From: Pseudanabaena sp. lw0831 | GTDB taxonomy: Bacteria > Cyanobacteriota > Cyanobacteriia > Pseudanabaenales > Pseudanabaenaceae | NCBI RefSeq assembly: GCF_016584665.1 | Contig: NZ_BBJB01000088.1 | Span: 1 to 38,481, forward strand | DNA: 38,481 nucleotides | Direction of reading: 5' to 3' | In this document: piece after piece, positions 9,359 through 15,851 of the stretch | Numbering within the stretch: position 1 is the stretch's first letter | Layout: the number at the start of each line of letters is the position of its first letter | The notes under the pieces: model-generated | Seen by the model: only the letters and a program-made list of their open reading frames with translations | The model's database searches: none | What the model was told of the DNA's origin: nothing | Translations under genes and position numbers: made by a program

Positions 9359-9730
9359 ATGTTTACTAATCAACTCACTTTTAATCAAAAATACTTCTAC
9401 TTAACTGTTTTACTCTTCTTAATAGAAGTTTGTATCGCAGTTTTTATCGACGATCGGTTTATCCGTCCTTTTATTGGGGATGTTTTAGTGGTTATTCTTA
9501 TTTATTGCTTCGTCAAATCATTTTGGAAAGTTCGCGCAAATGTAGCTGCGCTATCTGTATTTGGATTTGCCTGTGCGATCGAAGGATTGCAGTATCTAAA
9601 TCTCGTTGATAGACTAGGACTAAGGCAGAATAAGATTTTGGCAACTATTTTAGGGACTACCTTTGATTGGAAAGATATCTTGGCTTATGCTCTTGGCACT
9701 GCGATCGTATTGGTATGGGAAAGTCGTTAA
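9359..9730 (+). CDS. DUF2809-type small membrane protein
   Basis: This protein of 123 residues has about four hydrophobic helices (near 12-30, 37-55, 60-78 and 104-120). The short soluble motif FACAIEGLQYLNLVDRLG, the turn GTTFDWKDILAY and the general layout match the DUF2809 family of small integral membrane proteins. No reaction is known for this family. It starts 48 bp after kaiB, so it could be read through from the clock pair, but nothing else links it to the clock. Its stop codon lies in the left arm of the hairpin at 9726-9756, which also ends the convergent gene. Confidence 0.75.
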   Translation: MFTNQLTFNQKYFYLTVLLFLIEVCIAVFIDDRFIRPFIGDVLVVILIYCFVKSFWKVRANVAALSVFGFACAIEGLQYLNLVDRLGLRQNKILATILGTTFDWKDILAYALGTAIVLVWESR

Positions 9731-9756
9731 AGGTGATGCTTTGCACCACCTTTAAC
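9726..9756. terminator. Hairpin between convergent genes
   Basis: There are 14-nt arms, GTTAAAGGTGATGC and GCACCACCTTTAAC, with one mismatch and a TTT loop. It overlaps the stop codon of the preceding gene and sits 8 bp before the stop codon of the convergent gene. The position fits a bidirectional terminator. Confidence 0.65.
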
Positions 9757-9763
9757 AGATATC

Positions 9764-10390
9764 TTATCGAGTTCCAAGCATTGCTTCTAGTTCCTTTAGA
9801 CGACCTTCGGCTAGCCGATCGCGACATTGTTTTACCGATCGCGTGGTCTCGTTGGAATTTAATGACTCAAACTGGCATTGTTGCGCTTGATATTGCAACC
9901 ATTGGCGTTGCCCAGAGGAATTGTTCATCTTTTCGTTCTTCAGGATTTTAGATAGACGTTGGGTAGTTATGTCTGGAGTAAATTGAGAGATGTTTGTTCC
10001 TTGTAAATCGGCGATGCGATCGTTAGTCACTCGCGCTCGACAACTGAAATATAAAAGAGAGTAAATTGAGCCTTTGCGGAATGGTGCGCTCAACTCTTCA
10101 CAGTGGATATCTCGATAGGAATTCCAAGTTTTTTCGATCGCTTTGAGTTGGGTTTTCCTAGCTTCAGGTACCCGACTATAAACTTCGTCATAAATTAGCG
10201 ATCGCAAGAAATCGGCAGTTTTTGCCCATCTAGAAGCACAGATGTTTAGATAAAGCTGGGCTTCTCCCTCACAGGCTGGAGGTGCGACTCCAAACTGTTT
10301 CGAGTTAGCGATTGTTTCCGATGAAGCAGGAGCGATCGCGATACAGGTCAGTCCTATTGAGATCGTCAGAGAATGCAAAAAAAAATTCAT
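9764..10390 (-). CDS. Secreted LprI/DUF1311-like protein
   Basis: The protein has 208 residues and a clear signal peptide (hydrophobic core at about 5-21, likely cleavage after the Ala/Ser-rich PASS near 24). The mature part contains the LprI-type pattern: cysteines at CEGEAQLYLNICAS, then a helix with WNSYRDIHCEEL and later YFSCRARVTNDRIADLQ. LprI-like domains (DUF1311) are periplasmic, and the named member inhibits lysozyme; whether this one does so is unknown. The C-terminal 60 residues are polar and carry two further cysteines. It converges on the DUF2809 gene. Confidence 0.7.
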   Translation of the reverse strand: MNFFLHSLTISIGLTCIAIAPASSETIANSKQFGVAPPACEGEAQLYLNICASRWAKTADFLRSLIYDEVYSRVPEARKTQLKAIEKTWNSYRDIHCEELSAPFRKGSIYSLLYFSCRARVTNDRIADLQGTNISQFTPDITTQRLSKILKNEKMNNSSGQRQWLQYQAQQCQFESLNSNETTRSVKQCRDRLAEGRLKELEAMLGTR

Positions 10391-10485
10391 GGTTCGGCTT
10401 TGCGCTCAAAGCGCTATATTTGCACAAAAGATGACATCTAATAATTCTATAATCTTTACATCTTTTCACCCAATTTGCTGCAAAC

Positions 10486-10929
10486 ATGACCATGCCTGAC
10501 TCACCTTCACCTCGCGCAGAACTGCTCTCATCCATGCTTTTAGAATTAATCGAGATTTTGCGCGATCGCCAAGGTAGCACATGGTTAGCGATCGTTCGCA
10601 TCGCCTCTGGCAACTCTGCAACGATCGCGATCGATGAGGCTCGGATACATTTACATGCCTCAGGTGGACAAGAATTGCAAATCACGATTTCCACGGCTGA
10701 GACTGACGCACTCAATGATTTTGAAAGCACTGGGATTGTCTTACGCAACGTCATGTTTGGCAGATCTACTCTCGAAAAGGCTGTAGCCTCTGGCAAAATC
10801 TTCATTCGCGCTAGTTTTGGGGAGCTATTGAAAATCCGTTCAATTGTTTCATCAGTTCTACTTGATACAGAGGTTGATCCAAGATTACTCAGGCTCTGGA
10901 CAAGATTTGATCGGGAATGGCAGAAATAA
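10486..10929 (+). CDS. Conserved-looking protein of unknown function
   Basis: This 147-residue soluble protein has no signal peptide or membrane segment. An N-terminal amphipathic helix (about 8-26) is followed by a strand-rich stretch and a C-terminal part with FGRSTLEKAVASGKIFI. The latter faintly resembles the G-x-ASG-x-(L/I)xV ending of SCP2-like lipid-binding folds. That similarity is weak and I do not assign the family. It is flanked by a divergent secreted-protein gene and followed by a strong hairpin terminator. A second ATG two codons in (10492) is an alternative start. Confidence 0.6.
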   Translation: MTMPDSPSPRAELLSSMLLELIEILRDRQGSTWLAIVRIASGNSATIAIDEARIHLHASGGQELQITISTAETDALNDFESTGIVLRNVMFGRSTLEKAVASGKIFIRASFGELLKIRSIVSSVLLDTEVDPRLLRLWTRFDREWQK

Positions 10930-10974
10930 CCAAAAGAGAAAAACGCCCGCGTAGCGGGCGTTTTTCTCTTTTGG
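10930..10974. terminator. Strong bidirectional terminator hairpin
   Basis: It has perfect 21-bp arms (10930-10950 and 10954-10974) around a GTA loop. The core is CGCCCGC/GCGGGCG, flanked by A-rich and T-rich halves, so a U-rich run follows the GC core in both directions. It lies between two convergent genes. Confidence 0.9.
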
Positions 10975-10983
10975 GGTTTAGAA

Positions 10984-11730
10984 CTAGGCAATCTTGCTCA
11001 AAATGGAAAGTGTACCAAAGCCAATCAGAATGATTCCACTACCCCAATTGAGCCAGCTTGACCAACGGCGAAGTTCTAAAAACTGTTTGATGATTCCTGT
11101 AAATGTACCTGCGATCGCCAGAGGTAATACGGAACCGATCGCATAGGCTAGTAAAAACTCTGTGCCAACCAGTAAATTTCCTGAGCCTGATACCCAAGCC
11201 AAAAGGGTCACTAACACAGGTGTACTGCAAGGCGAAGCCACAAATCCAAAGGATAAACCGATTAATAGCGATCGCAGTCCTGTTGGTAAATTTTGGGATA
11301 CTTCCCAGTTACCAAAGCTGGGTAAACGGAAAGAAATCACTTCCAATAGTTGTAATCCCATCGCGATCGCAATGATTCCCATCACTACTGACCAACCCCA
11401 AGCTGTCTGTCCATAGATCTTGCCAAGTAGTGCGGCGGCTAGTCCAAAACCAGTGAGGGCGATCGCAAAGCCGAGACAAAACCAAGCTGATTGCAAGGCG
11501 GACTTCCATGTGCTTTTGGATTCATAGCCGCCAATATAACCAATCGTGAGTGGTAACATCGACAGGGTGCAAGGGGTAAGGCTGGTGACCAGTCCTGCCA
11601 AAAATACTACGCCAACACTTATCCATGAGGCTTGATTGAGTTGGCTATTCACCAAAGCATTAGCCCATTGTTCGAGATGGTAAAACCAGTTTGGTAGCGA
11701 TCGGAAGAAGGCATCAAAAAATTGCAGCAT
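10984..11730 (-). CDS. ccdA: CcdA-type thiol-disulfide electron transporter for cytochrome c maturation
   Basis: CcdA passes reducing equivalents across the membrane to keep apocytochrome haem-binding cysteines reduced. Six hydrophobic helices are visible. The two redox cysteines sit in SLTPCTLSMLPL and ASPCSTPVLVTLL, both with the family's flanking prolines. I chose the ATG at 11730, giving 248 residues. The frame can be extended to a TTG at 11748, but that lies inside a hairpin and has no ribosome site. Its neighbour across the intergenic region is the gene for cytochrome c6, a client of this pathway. Confidence 0.88.
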   Translation of the reverse strand: MLQFFDAFFRSLPNWFYHLEQWANALVNSQLNQASWISVGVVFLAGLVTSLTPCTLSMLPLTIGYIGGYESKSTWKSALQSAWFCLGFAIALTGFGLAAALLGKIYGQTAWGWSVVMGIIAIAMGLQLLEVISFRLPSFGNWEVSQNLPTGLRSLLIGLSFGFVASPCSTPVLVTLLAWVSGSGNLLVGTEFLLAYAIGSVLPLAIAGTFTGIIKQFLELRRWSSWLNWGSGIILIGFGTLSILSKIA

Positions 11731-11744
11731 AGTGATTACTATAA

Positions 11745-11789
11745 CCAAAATTAGAGTTACTGCGCTTCGCGCTGCAACTCTAATTTTGG
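11745..11789. repeat. Imperfect inverted repeat upstream of ccdA
   Basis: The arms CCAAAATTAGAGTT and AACTCTAATTTTGG are perfect. Three imperfect pairs and then GCGC-TTC-GCGC at the tip follow. It is the same architecture as other hairpins in the window and lies 15 bp upstream of the ccdA start. Confidence 0.7.
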
Positions 11790-11916
11790 ATTTCTCATAA
11801 ATCGCTCATAAATCAATCTAGGATTGTTTTTGAAGTTTCTTGTTAGACAGGCTGTCTTTTGACTACTAGAGCAAATACCGTCATCATACATCCAGACTAA
11901 AATTCAACTCGACTTT

Positions 11917-11956
11917 GCGGCTAAGCCGCGTAGGGCATCAGCTATAGCTTTGCCCT
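11917..11956 (+). promoter_or_regulatory. Two short stem-loops in the petJ leader region
   Basis: GCGGC-TAA-GCCGC (11917-11929) is followed by AGGGCA...TGCCCT (11932-11956), which encloses the palindrome AGCTATAGCT. They end about 34 bp before the petJ ATG. A ribosome site AAGGA (11975-11979) follows. A role as operator or leader structure is only a suggestion. Confidence 0.4.
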
Positions 11957-11989
11957 TATTTTTCGTGAATATTTAAGGAATACATAACT

Positions 11990-12328
11990 ATGAAACGCAT
12001 TTTTTCTATTCTCGCGATCGCCTTAACCATGTTGGTGAGTCTAGCTTTCGGGCAACCAGCCTTTGCTGAAGTCTCCGCAGGCGCAAAAATCTTTAACAAT
12101 AACTGTGCTCAATGCCATGCAGGTGGTCGAAACAACGTAGTTGCCGCTAAAACCTTGAAGGCAGACGCATTGGAGAAGTACGGCAAGAACACCGTGGAAG
12201 CCATTGCCCTACAAGTTACCAAGGGTAAAGGAGCCATGCCTGCTTTTGGTAAAAAACTAAGTGCTGATGACATTAATTTAGTTGCTAACTACGTGCTTGA
12301 TCAAGCCAAGGCTGGTTGGGCTAGCTAA
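11990..12328 (+). CDS. petJ: Cytochrome c6 precursor
   Basis: Cytochrome c6 is the thylakoid-lumen electron carrier between cytochrome b6f and photosystem I, an alternative to plastocyanin; it also serves respiration. The 112-residue precursor has a signal peptide (hydrophobic core at about 5-20, cleavage after QPAFA at 26). The mature protein of 86 residues has the haem-binding motif CAQCH at 39-43 and the axial Met in GAMPAFG at about 83. Length and motif spacing are normal. A good Shine-Dalgarno site lies 10 bp upstream. In other cyanobacteria petJ is induced under copper shortage; the local sequence does not show the mechanism. Confidence 0.95.
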   Translation: MKRIFSILAIALTMLVSLAFGQPAFAEVSAGAKIFNNNCAQCHAGGRNNVVAAKTLKADALEKYGKNTVEAIALQVTKGKGAMPAFGKKLSADDINLVANYVLDQAKAGWAS

Positions 12329-12348
12329 GAATTGATTTCTTGCTGAAT

Positions 12349-12391
12349 AACCGTGATTTTCGACAGGCTTAAACCGTTGCAAATCACGGTT
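12349..12391 (+). terminator. petJ terminator-like stem-loop
   Basis: Perfect 11-nt arms, AACCGTGATTT (12349-12359) and AAATCACGGTT (12381-12391), have a 21-nt spacer. It begins 20 bp after the petJ stop codon. It supports starting the next gene after this point. Confidence 0.5.
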
Positions 12392-12418
12392 GTATTATCT
12401 TCTACGGAAAGCGATCGC

Positions 12419-12883
12419 ATGATAAACCAACATCCCCACAAAATCACATCTAGCTTTGCGTCCAAAGTCGCTGTCTTGCTATCTTGCGTCACACTTGTCA
12501 CGATGACCATTACTACGGTAGCGATCGCCCACGAAGTTAGAACCTCTCAAGAAGTTGGTGGCACAATTCATATCGAGCCAAACGATCGCCCTATTGCTGG
12601 CAAAAAATCCACAATTTGGATCGCGCTCACTAAACGCGGCGGCGAGATTATTCCTTATGGAAAATGTAATTGTCGGATGGAAGTGCGATCGCTAAGCGAT
12701 CGCAATATCAAATTTACAGTCGCTAATCCTTTAGCAATTATTGAGCGCTATTTAGGATTACCGAGTATGGAAGTGACATTTCCACAAGTTGGTAGATATG
12801 AGCTTAAGTTGAGCGGTTCAGTAAGAGAAGGCGAAAATTTTCAGCCGTTTGAATTGACTTTTACGACCAATGTGGGCAAATAG
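12419..12883 (+). CDS. Secreted or membrane-anchored protein with a predicted beta-sandwich
   Basis: I take the ATG at 12419 (154 residues). The frame is open further upstream to 12353, but that part overlaps the stem-loop after petJ. A hydrophobic segment (about 16-33 of the chosen form, VAVLLSCVTLVTMTITTVAIAH) acts as signal peptide or anchor. The remainder looks like an all-beta domain of the YtkA/FixH kind: GGTIHIEP, PIAGKKSTIWIALTKRGG, and FPQVGRYELKLSGSV near the end. A pair of cysteines in KCNCRME could bind metal or form a disulfide. The next gene is a DsbD_2-type membrane protein, so a shared periplasmic redox or metal role is plausible but not shown. Confidence 0.65.
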   Translation: MINQHPHKITSSFASKVAVLLSCVTLVTMTITTVAIAHEVRTSQEVGGTIHIEPNDRPIAGKKSTIWIALTKRGGEIIPYGKCNCRMEVRSLSDRNIKFTVANPLAIIERYLGLPSMEVTFPQVGRYELKLSGSVREGENFQPFELTFTTNVGK

Positions 12884-12891
12884 GTTGGGAT

Positions 12892-12922
12892 GTTAAAAGT
12901 GTTGCGAAGCAACACTTTTAAC
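12892..12922. terminator. Hairpin between the secreted-protein gene and the DsbD_2 gene
   Basis: Perfect 14-bp arms (GTTAAAAGTGTTGC and its complement) have a GAA loop, 8 bp after the upstream stop codon. It would end or attenuate transcription into the next gene. Confidence 0.7.
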
Positions 12923-12954
12923 AATAATTCAGCGCAAAGCGCTATAAATAAAGA

Positions 12955-14166
12955 ATGCTAGATTTACTGCTCGTTGCTGCTTTAGGATTTTTAGGGAGTT
13001 TTGGTCATTGTGTAGGCATGTGTGGCCCATTGACCGTCGCTTTCTCACTTTCAGGTAAAGAAAGCAACTCCAAGGACAATTCTAAAAATAATTCTAGAAG
13101 TTGGCAACAGCATTTTTATTTTCACGCATTGCTAAACATTGGCAGGATTTTGAGCTATGCGATCGCAGGGGCTTTTATCGGTGCGATCGGGTCGGTGCTA
13201 GTAGCGAGTGGACAATTTGCAGGAATTGAGAGCGATTTGCGGCGATGGTTGGCGGTTTTGACAGGGCTTCTATTGGTATGGATGGGAATTGTCCAGATAA
13301 AACCTGAAGGTTTGCCCAATCTTCCCTTTCTCAATCCGATGGCATTGGTCGGACTACATCAACGCCTCAGCAATGCGATGATGAAATTATCATTGTATTC
13401 CCATCCACTTACACCTGCATTACTGGGAATGACATGGGGATTGATTCCCTGCGGATTTCTCTACACTGCTCAAATCAAGGCTGCGGAAACGAGCAATATG
13501 ACACAGGGTGCGCTAACGATGTTGGCGTTTGGATTGGGAACGTTACCCTCGATGCTGGGTATTGGTGTATTTGCAGGTTTATTAAGTCGCGATCGCCGTA
13601 GTCAGTTATTTAGAATGGGTGGCTGGATTACGCTCACAATCGGCATCTTAACGCTATTGCGAACTAGCGATATGGTGGATTACACAGGACATGCGGGTTT
13701 GATCTTGTTAATGCTTGCCCTCGCCGCCCGTCCTCTCAATCAGATTTTTAAGTCTTGTTCAGCGTTAATGACCTATCGAAGAGCGATCGGTGTTGGTGCA
13801 TTTGTTCTCTCCCTTGCCCATACATTCCATAAAATCGAGCATACTTTTCAATGGAACTTCGATGCTTTATCCTTCATGATTCCGCAGCACCAAATCTCAA
13901 TCTGGCTAGGGGCGATCGCGATCGCGCTGATGACTCCCGCCGCCCTCACCAGTTCCGATTGGATGGTAAAGAAACTCGGTAAAGCTTGGCGCTATTTACA
14001 TTTACTCTCGGTTCCAGCTTTGGTACTTGCATCAGTTCATACCATTGCGATCGGCTCTAATTATCTCGGTGCAGTGGAATGGACTCCAAAAAACTGGATT
14101 TTGACGATTTTATGTGGGGTGATTACGGCAATTGCTTTATTTTTGAGGATTATTAAAAAACAATAA
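12955..14166 (+). CDS. DsbD_2/TauE-like membrane protein fused to a ferric-reductase-like haem domain
   Basis: This 403-residue polytopic protein has two recognisable halves. The N-terminal half (about 1-250) starts with GSFGHCVGMCGPL, the HCxGMCGP signature of the DsbD_2 (UreH-like) transmembrane family. It has six helices and a second cysteine in GLIPCGFLYT at about 166. The C-terminal half (about 270-400) has YRRAIGVGAFVLSLAHTFHK, TPAALTSSDWMVKKLG, and WRYLHLLSVPALVLASVH. This is the pattern of ferric reductase and MsrQ-type haem b domains, with His pairs on two helices. Together they could move electrons from a quinone or flavin pool to a periplasmic thiol or metal. The place next to petJ and ccdA supports a redox role. 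A long His/Asn/Ser loop (about 39-60) separates the first helices. The substrate is unknown. Confidence 0.75.
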   Translation: MLDLLLVAALGFLGSFGHCVGMCGPLTVAFSLSGKESNSKDNSKNNSRSWQQHFYFHALLNIGRILSYAIAGAFIGAIGSVLVASGQFAGIESDLRRWLAVLTGLLLVWMGIVQIKPEGLPNLPFLNPMALVGLHQRLSNAMMKLSLYSHPLTPALLGMTWGLIPCGFLYTAQIKAAETSNMTQGALTMLAFGLGTLPSMLGIGVFAGLLSRDRRSQLFRMGGWITLTIGILTLLRTSDMVDYTGHAGLILLMLALAARPLNQIFKSCSALMTYRRAIGVGAFVLSLAHTFHKIEHTFQWNFDALSFMIPQHQISIWLGAIAIALMTPAALTSSDWMVKKLGKAWRYLHLLSVPALVLASVHTIAIGSNYLGAVEWTPKNWILTILCGVITAIALFLRIIKKQ

Positions 14167-14255
14167 AAATATATTTCTCACTGTCTTTACTTTCTAAGTT
14201 TAAAAATGTATGATTTTTTTAGGTCAGTGGCTAAAAATTTCATTTAAGCGATTCT

Positions 14256-15845
14256 ATGGCTATTAAAAAAGTCTTGATTCTGGCGGCAAATCCTCTAGAT
14301 TTAGCTCGGATACGGCTGGACAAGGAGGTAAAAGAAATTCGCACGACGTTGGAACGATCTCCAAATCGAGATCGCTTTGTGATCGAGTCGCGAGGTGCAG
14401 TGAGTCCTGAAGATTTACAGACATACTTACACAATCTCAATCCACAGATTCTGCATTTTTCAGGGCATGGCGGTGGCGATCTTGGTTTGGCTTTTGAGGA
14501 CGAAGATGGCAACTTGAAGGCAGTAAGTAATGATGCTCTGGCGGATTTGTCTAAGCTGTTTGCCAATCAAATTCAATGCGTGGTGTTGAATGCTTGCTAT
14601 GCGGTAGGACTGGCTGAGGCGATCGCGCAGCATATTCCCTATGTGATTGGGATGAATCAGGCGATCGGTGATAAAGCAGCGCGGAAATTTGCGGAAGGTT
14701 TTTATAAGGCGATTTGGGTCGATCGCTCGATTGAGGATGCGTTTGCTTTGGGGGTGAATGCTATCAAAGTAGACGGGATTCCTGAAGAGTTAACGCCTGT
14801 ATTAATAAAGCGCAAGCCACCCATACCACCACCTACACCAGATCCTCATATTGTGGTGGAAAATAATGGCTACTTTTACGTCGTGAGATCGCAGTTAGAG
14901 CAGCGCTGTTATGAAGAGGTGGTAAAGGCGGGGACTTTGATCAGGATTAAATCACCCGAACGCATGGGTAAGTCCTTAATGATGGGGCGGGTTTTAGACT
15001 ATGCCACCCAGCAAGAATATCGCACGGCAGTAATCGATTTACAAGAGGCGAATAAGGAAATATTTGCGGATATCAACAAGTTTTTGCAATGGTTTTGCGC
15101 CTGTGTGGGCGATCAGTTGGAAATCGAGCAGCGAACTAAAGATGCTTGGAAAGGTATGTTGGGACCAAATACTAATTGCACAAAATATGTCGAAAGGTTC
15201 TTTTTGCATAGTGCGGATTCGCCATTAGTAATTGCGATCGATAATTTTGATCGTGTTTTTAAATATTCTGCAATTGAAGCAGATTTTTGTGGATTGCTAC
15301 GTGGTTGGTTTGAAAAGGTGAATACCAGTAGGGTTTGGGGAAAGCTGCGTCAGATCATCGTCTATTCGGAAGAATCTTCGACCACCCAAAATATCAATCA
15401 ATCACCTTTTAACGTCGGTTTACCGATCGACATCGACGAACTCAATGCATCTGAAGTACAGGCTTTAATAAGTGCCTATAAATTGTCTTGGACGGTTGCC
15501 GAAGTGACCAAGCTGATGGATATGATCGGGGGACATCCTTATCTAATCCAAAAAGCGATTGACCAGATCGCTCATCAAAATATCAGTCTTGAAACTCTAC
15601 TTAGAAGTGCGCCAACTGAAGCAGGAATTTATAAAGATCATCTCGTCAAACGGCTGCAAAAGCTGGAAGCTAATCCCGACCTTGTAGTAGCGATGAAACT
15701 GGTTGTCAATTCCAATTCCCCTGTGAATTTGAAAGCACAGGAAGCATTAAAACTTGACAGTATGGGATTGATTAAACGGCAAGGTCAGGATATTGTATCT
15801 CGATGCAATTTATATCGCTTATATTTTAAAAATAGATTGAGCTAA
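14256..15845 (+). CDS. CHAT-type protease domain fused to an AAA-like ATPase domain
   Basis: The protein has 529 residues. The N-terminal 185 residues look like a CHAT (caspase HetF-associated) domain: a beta strand KKVLILAANP, then HFSGHGGG with candidate catalytic His71, EDEDGN, and VVLNACYA with candidate Cys114. A proline-rich linker (188-197) leads to a STAND/AAA-like domain with PERMGKS at 234-240 (a reduced P-loop) and LVIAIDNFDR at 324-333 (Walker B-like). CHAT domains are cysteine proteases, often switched on by attached sensor modules in defence or cell-death systems. The next gene starts 6 bp downstream and carries the same kind of ATPase domain plus TPRs, so the two are probably one transcript and one system. 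No target protein can be read from the sequence. Confidence 0.82.
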   Translation: MAIKKVLILAANPLDLARIRLDKEVKEIRTTLERSPNRDRFVIESRGAVSPEDLQTYLHNLNPQILHFSGHGGGDLGLAFEDEDGNLKAVSNDALADLSKLFANQIQCVVLNACYAVGLAEAIAQHIPYVIGMNQAIGDKAARKFAEGFYKAIWVDRSIEDAFALGVNAIKVDGIPEELTPVLIKRKPPIPPPTPDPHIVVENNGYFYVVRSQLEQRCYEEVVKAGTLIRIKSPERMGKSLMMGRVLDYATQQEYRTAVIDLQEANKEIFADINKFLQWFCACVGDQLEIEQRTKDAWKGMLGPNTNCTKYVERFFLHSADSPLVIAIDNFDRVFKYSAIEADFCGLLRGWFEKVNTSRVWGKLRQIIVYSEESSTTQNINQSPFNVGLPIDIDELNASEVQALISAYKLSWTVAEVTKLMDMIGGHPYLIQKAIDQIAHQNISLETLLRSAPTEAGIYKDHLVKRLQKLEANPDLVVAMKLVVNSNSPVNLKAQEALKLDSMGLIKRQGQDIVSRCNLYRLYFKNRLS

Positions 15846-15851
15846 CAGGTT

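Noticed and set aside
10305-10991. A 228-codon frame on the minus strand
   Set aside because: It is antisense to the 10486 gene, overlaps the secreted-protein gene and a terminator, and has no recognisable protein character.
11748-11748. TTG start for ccdA at 11748
   Set aside because: It falls inside the hairpin at 11745-11789; the ATG at 11730 begins the family-like sequence.
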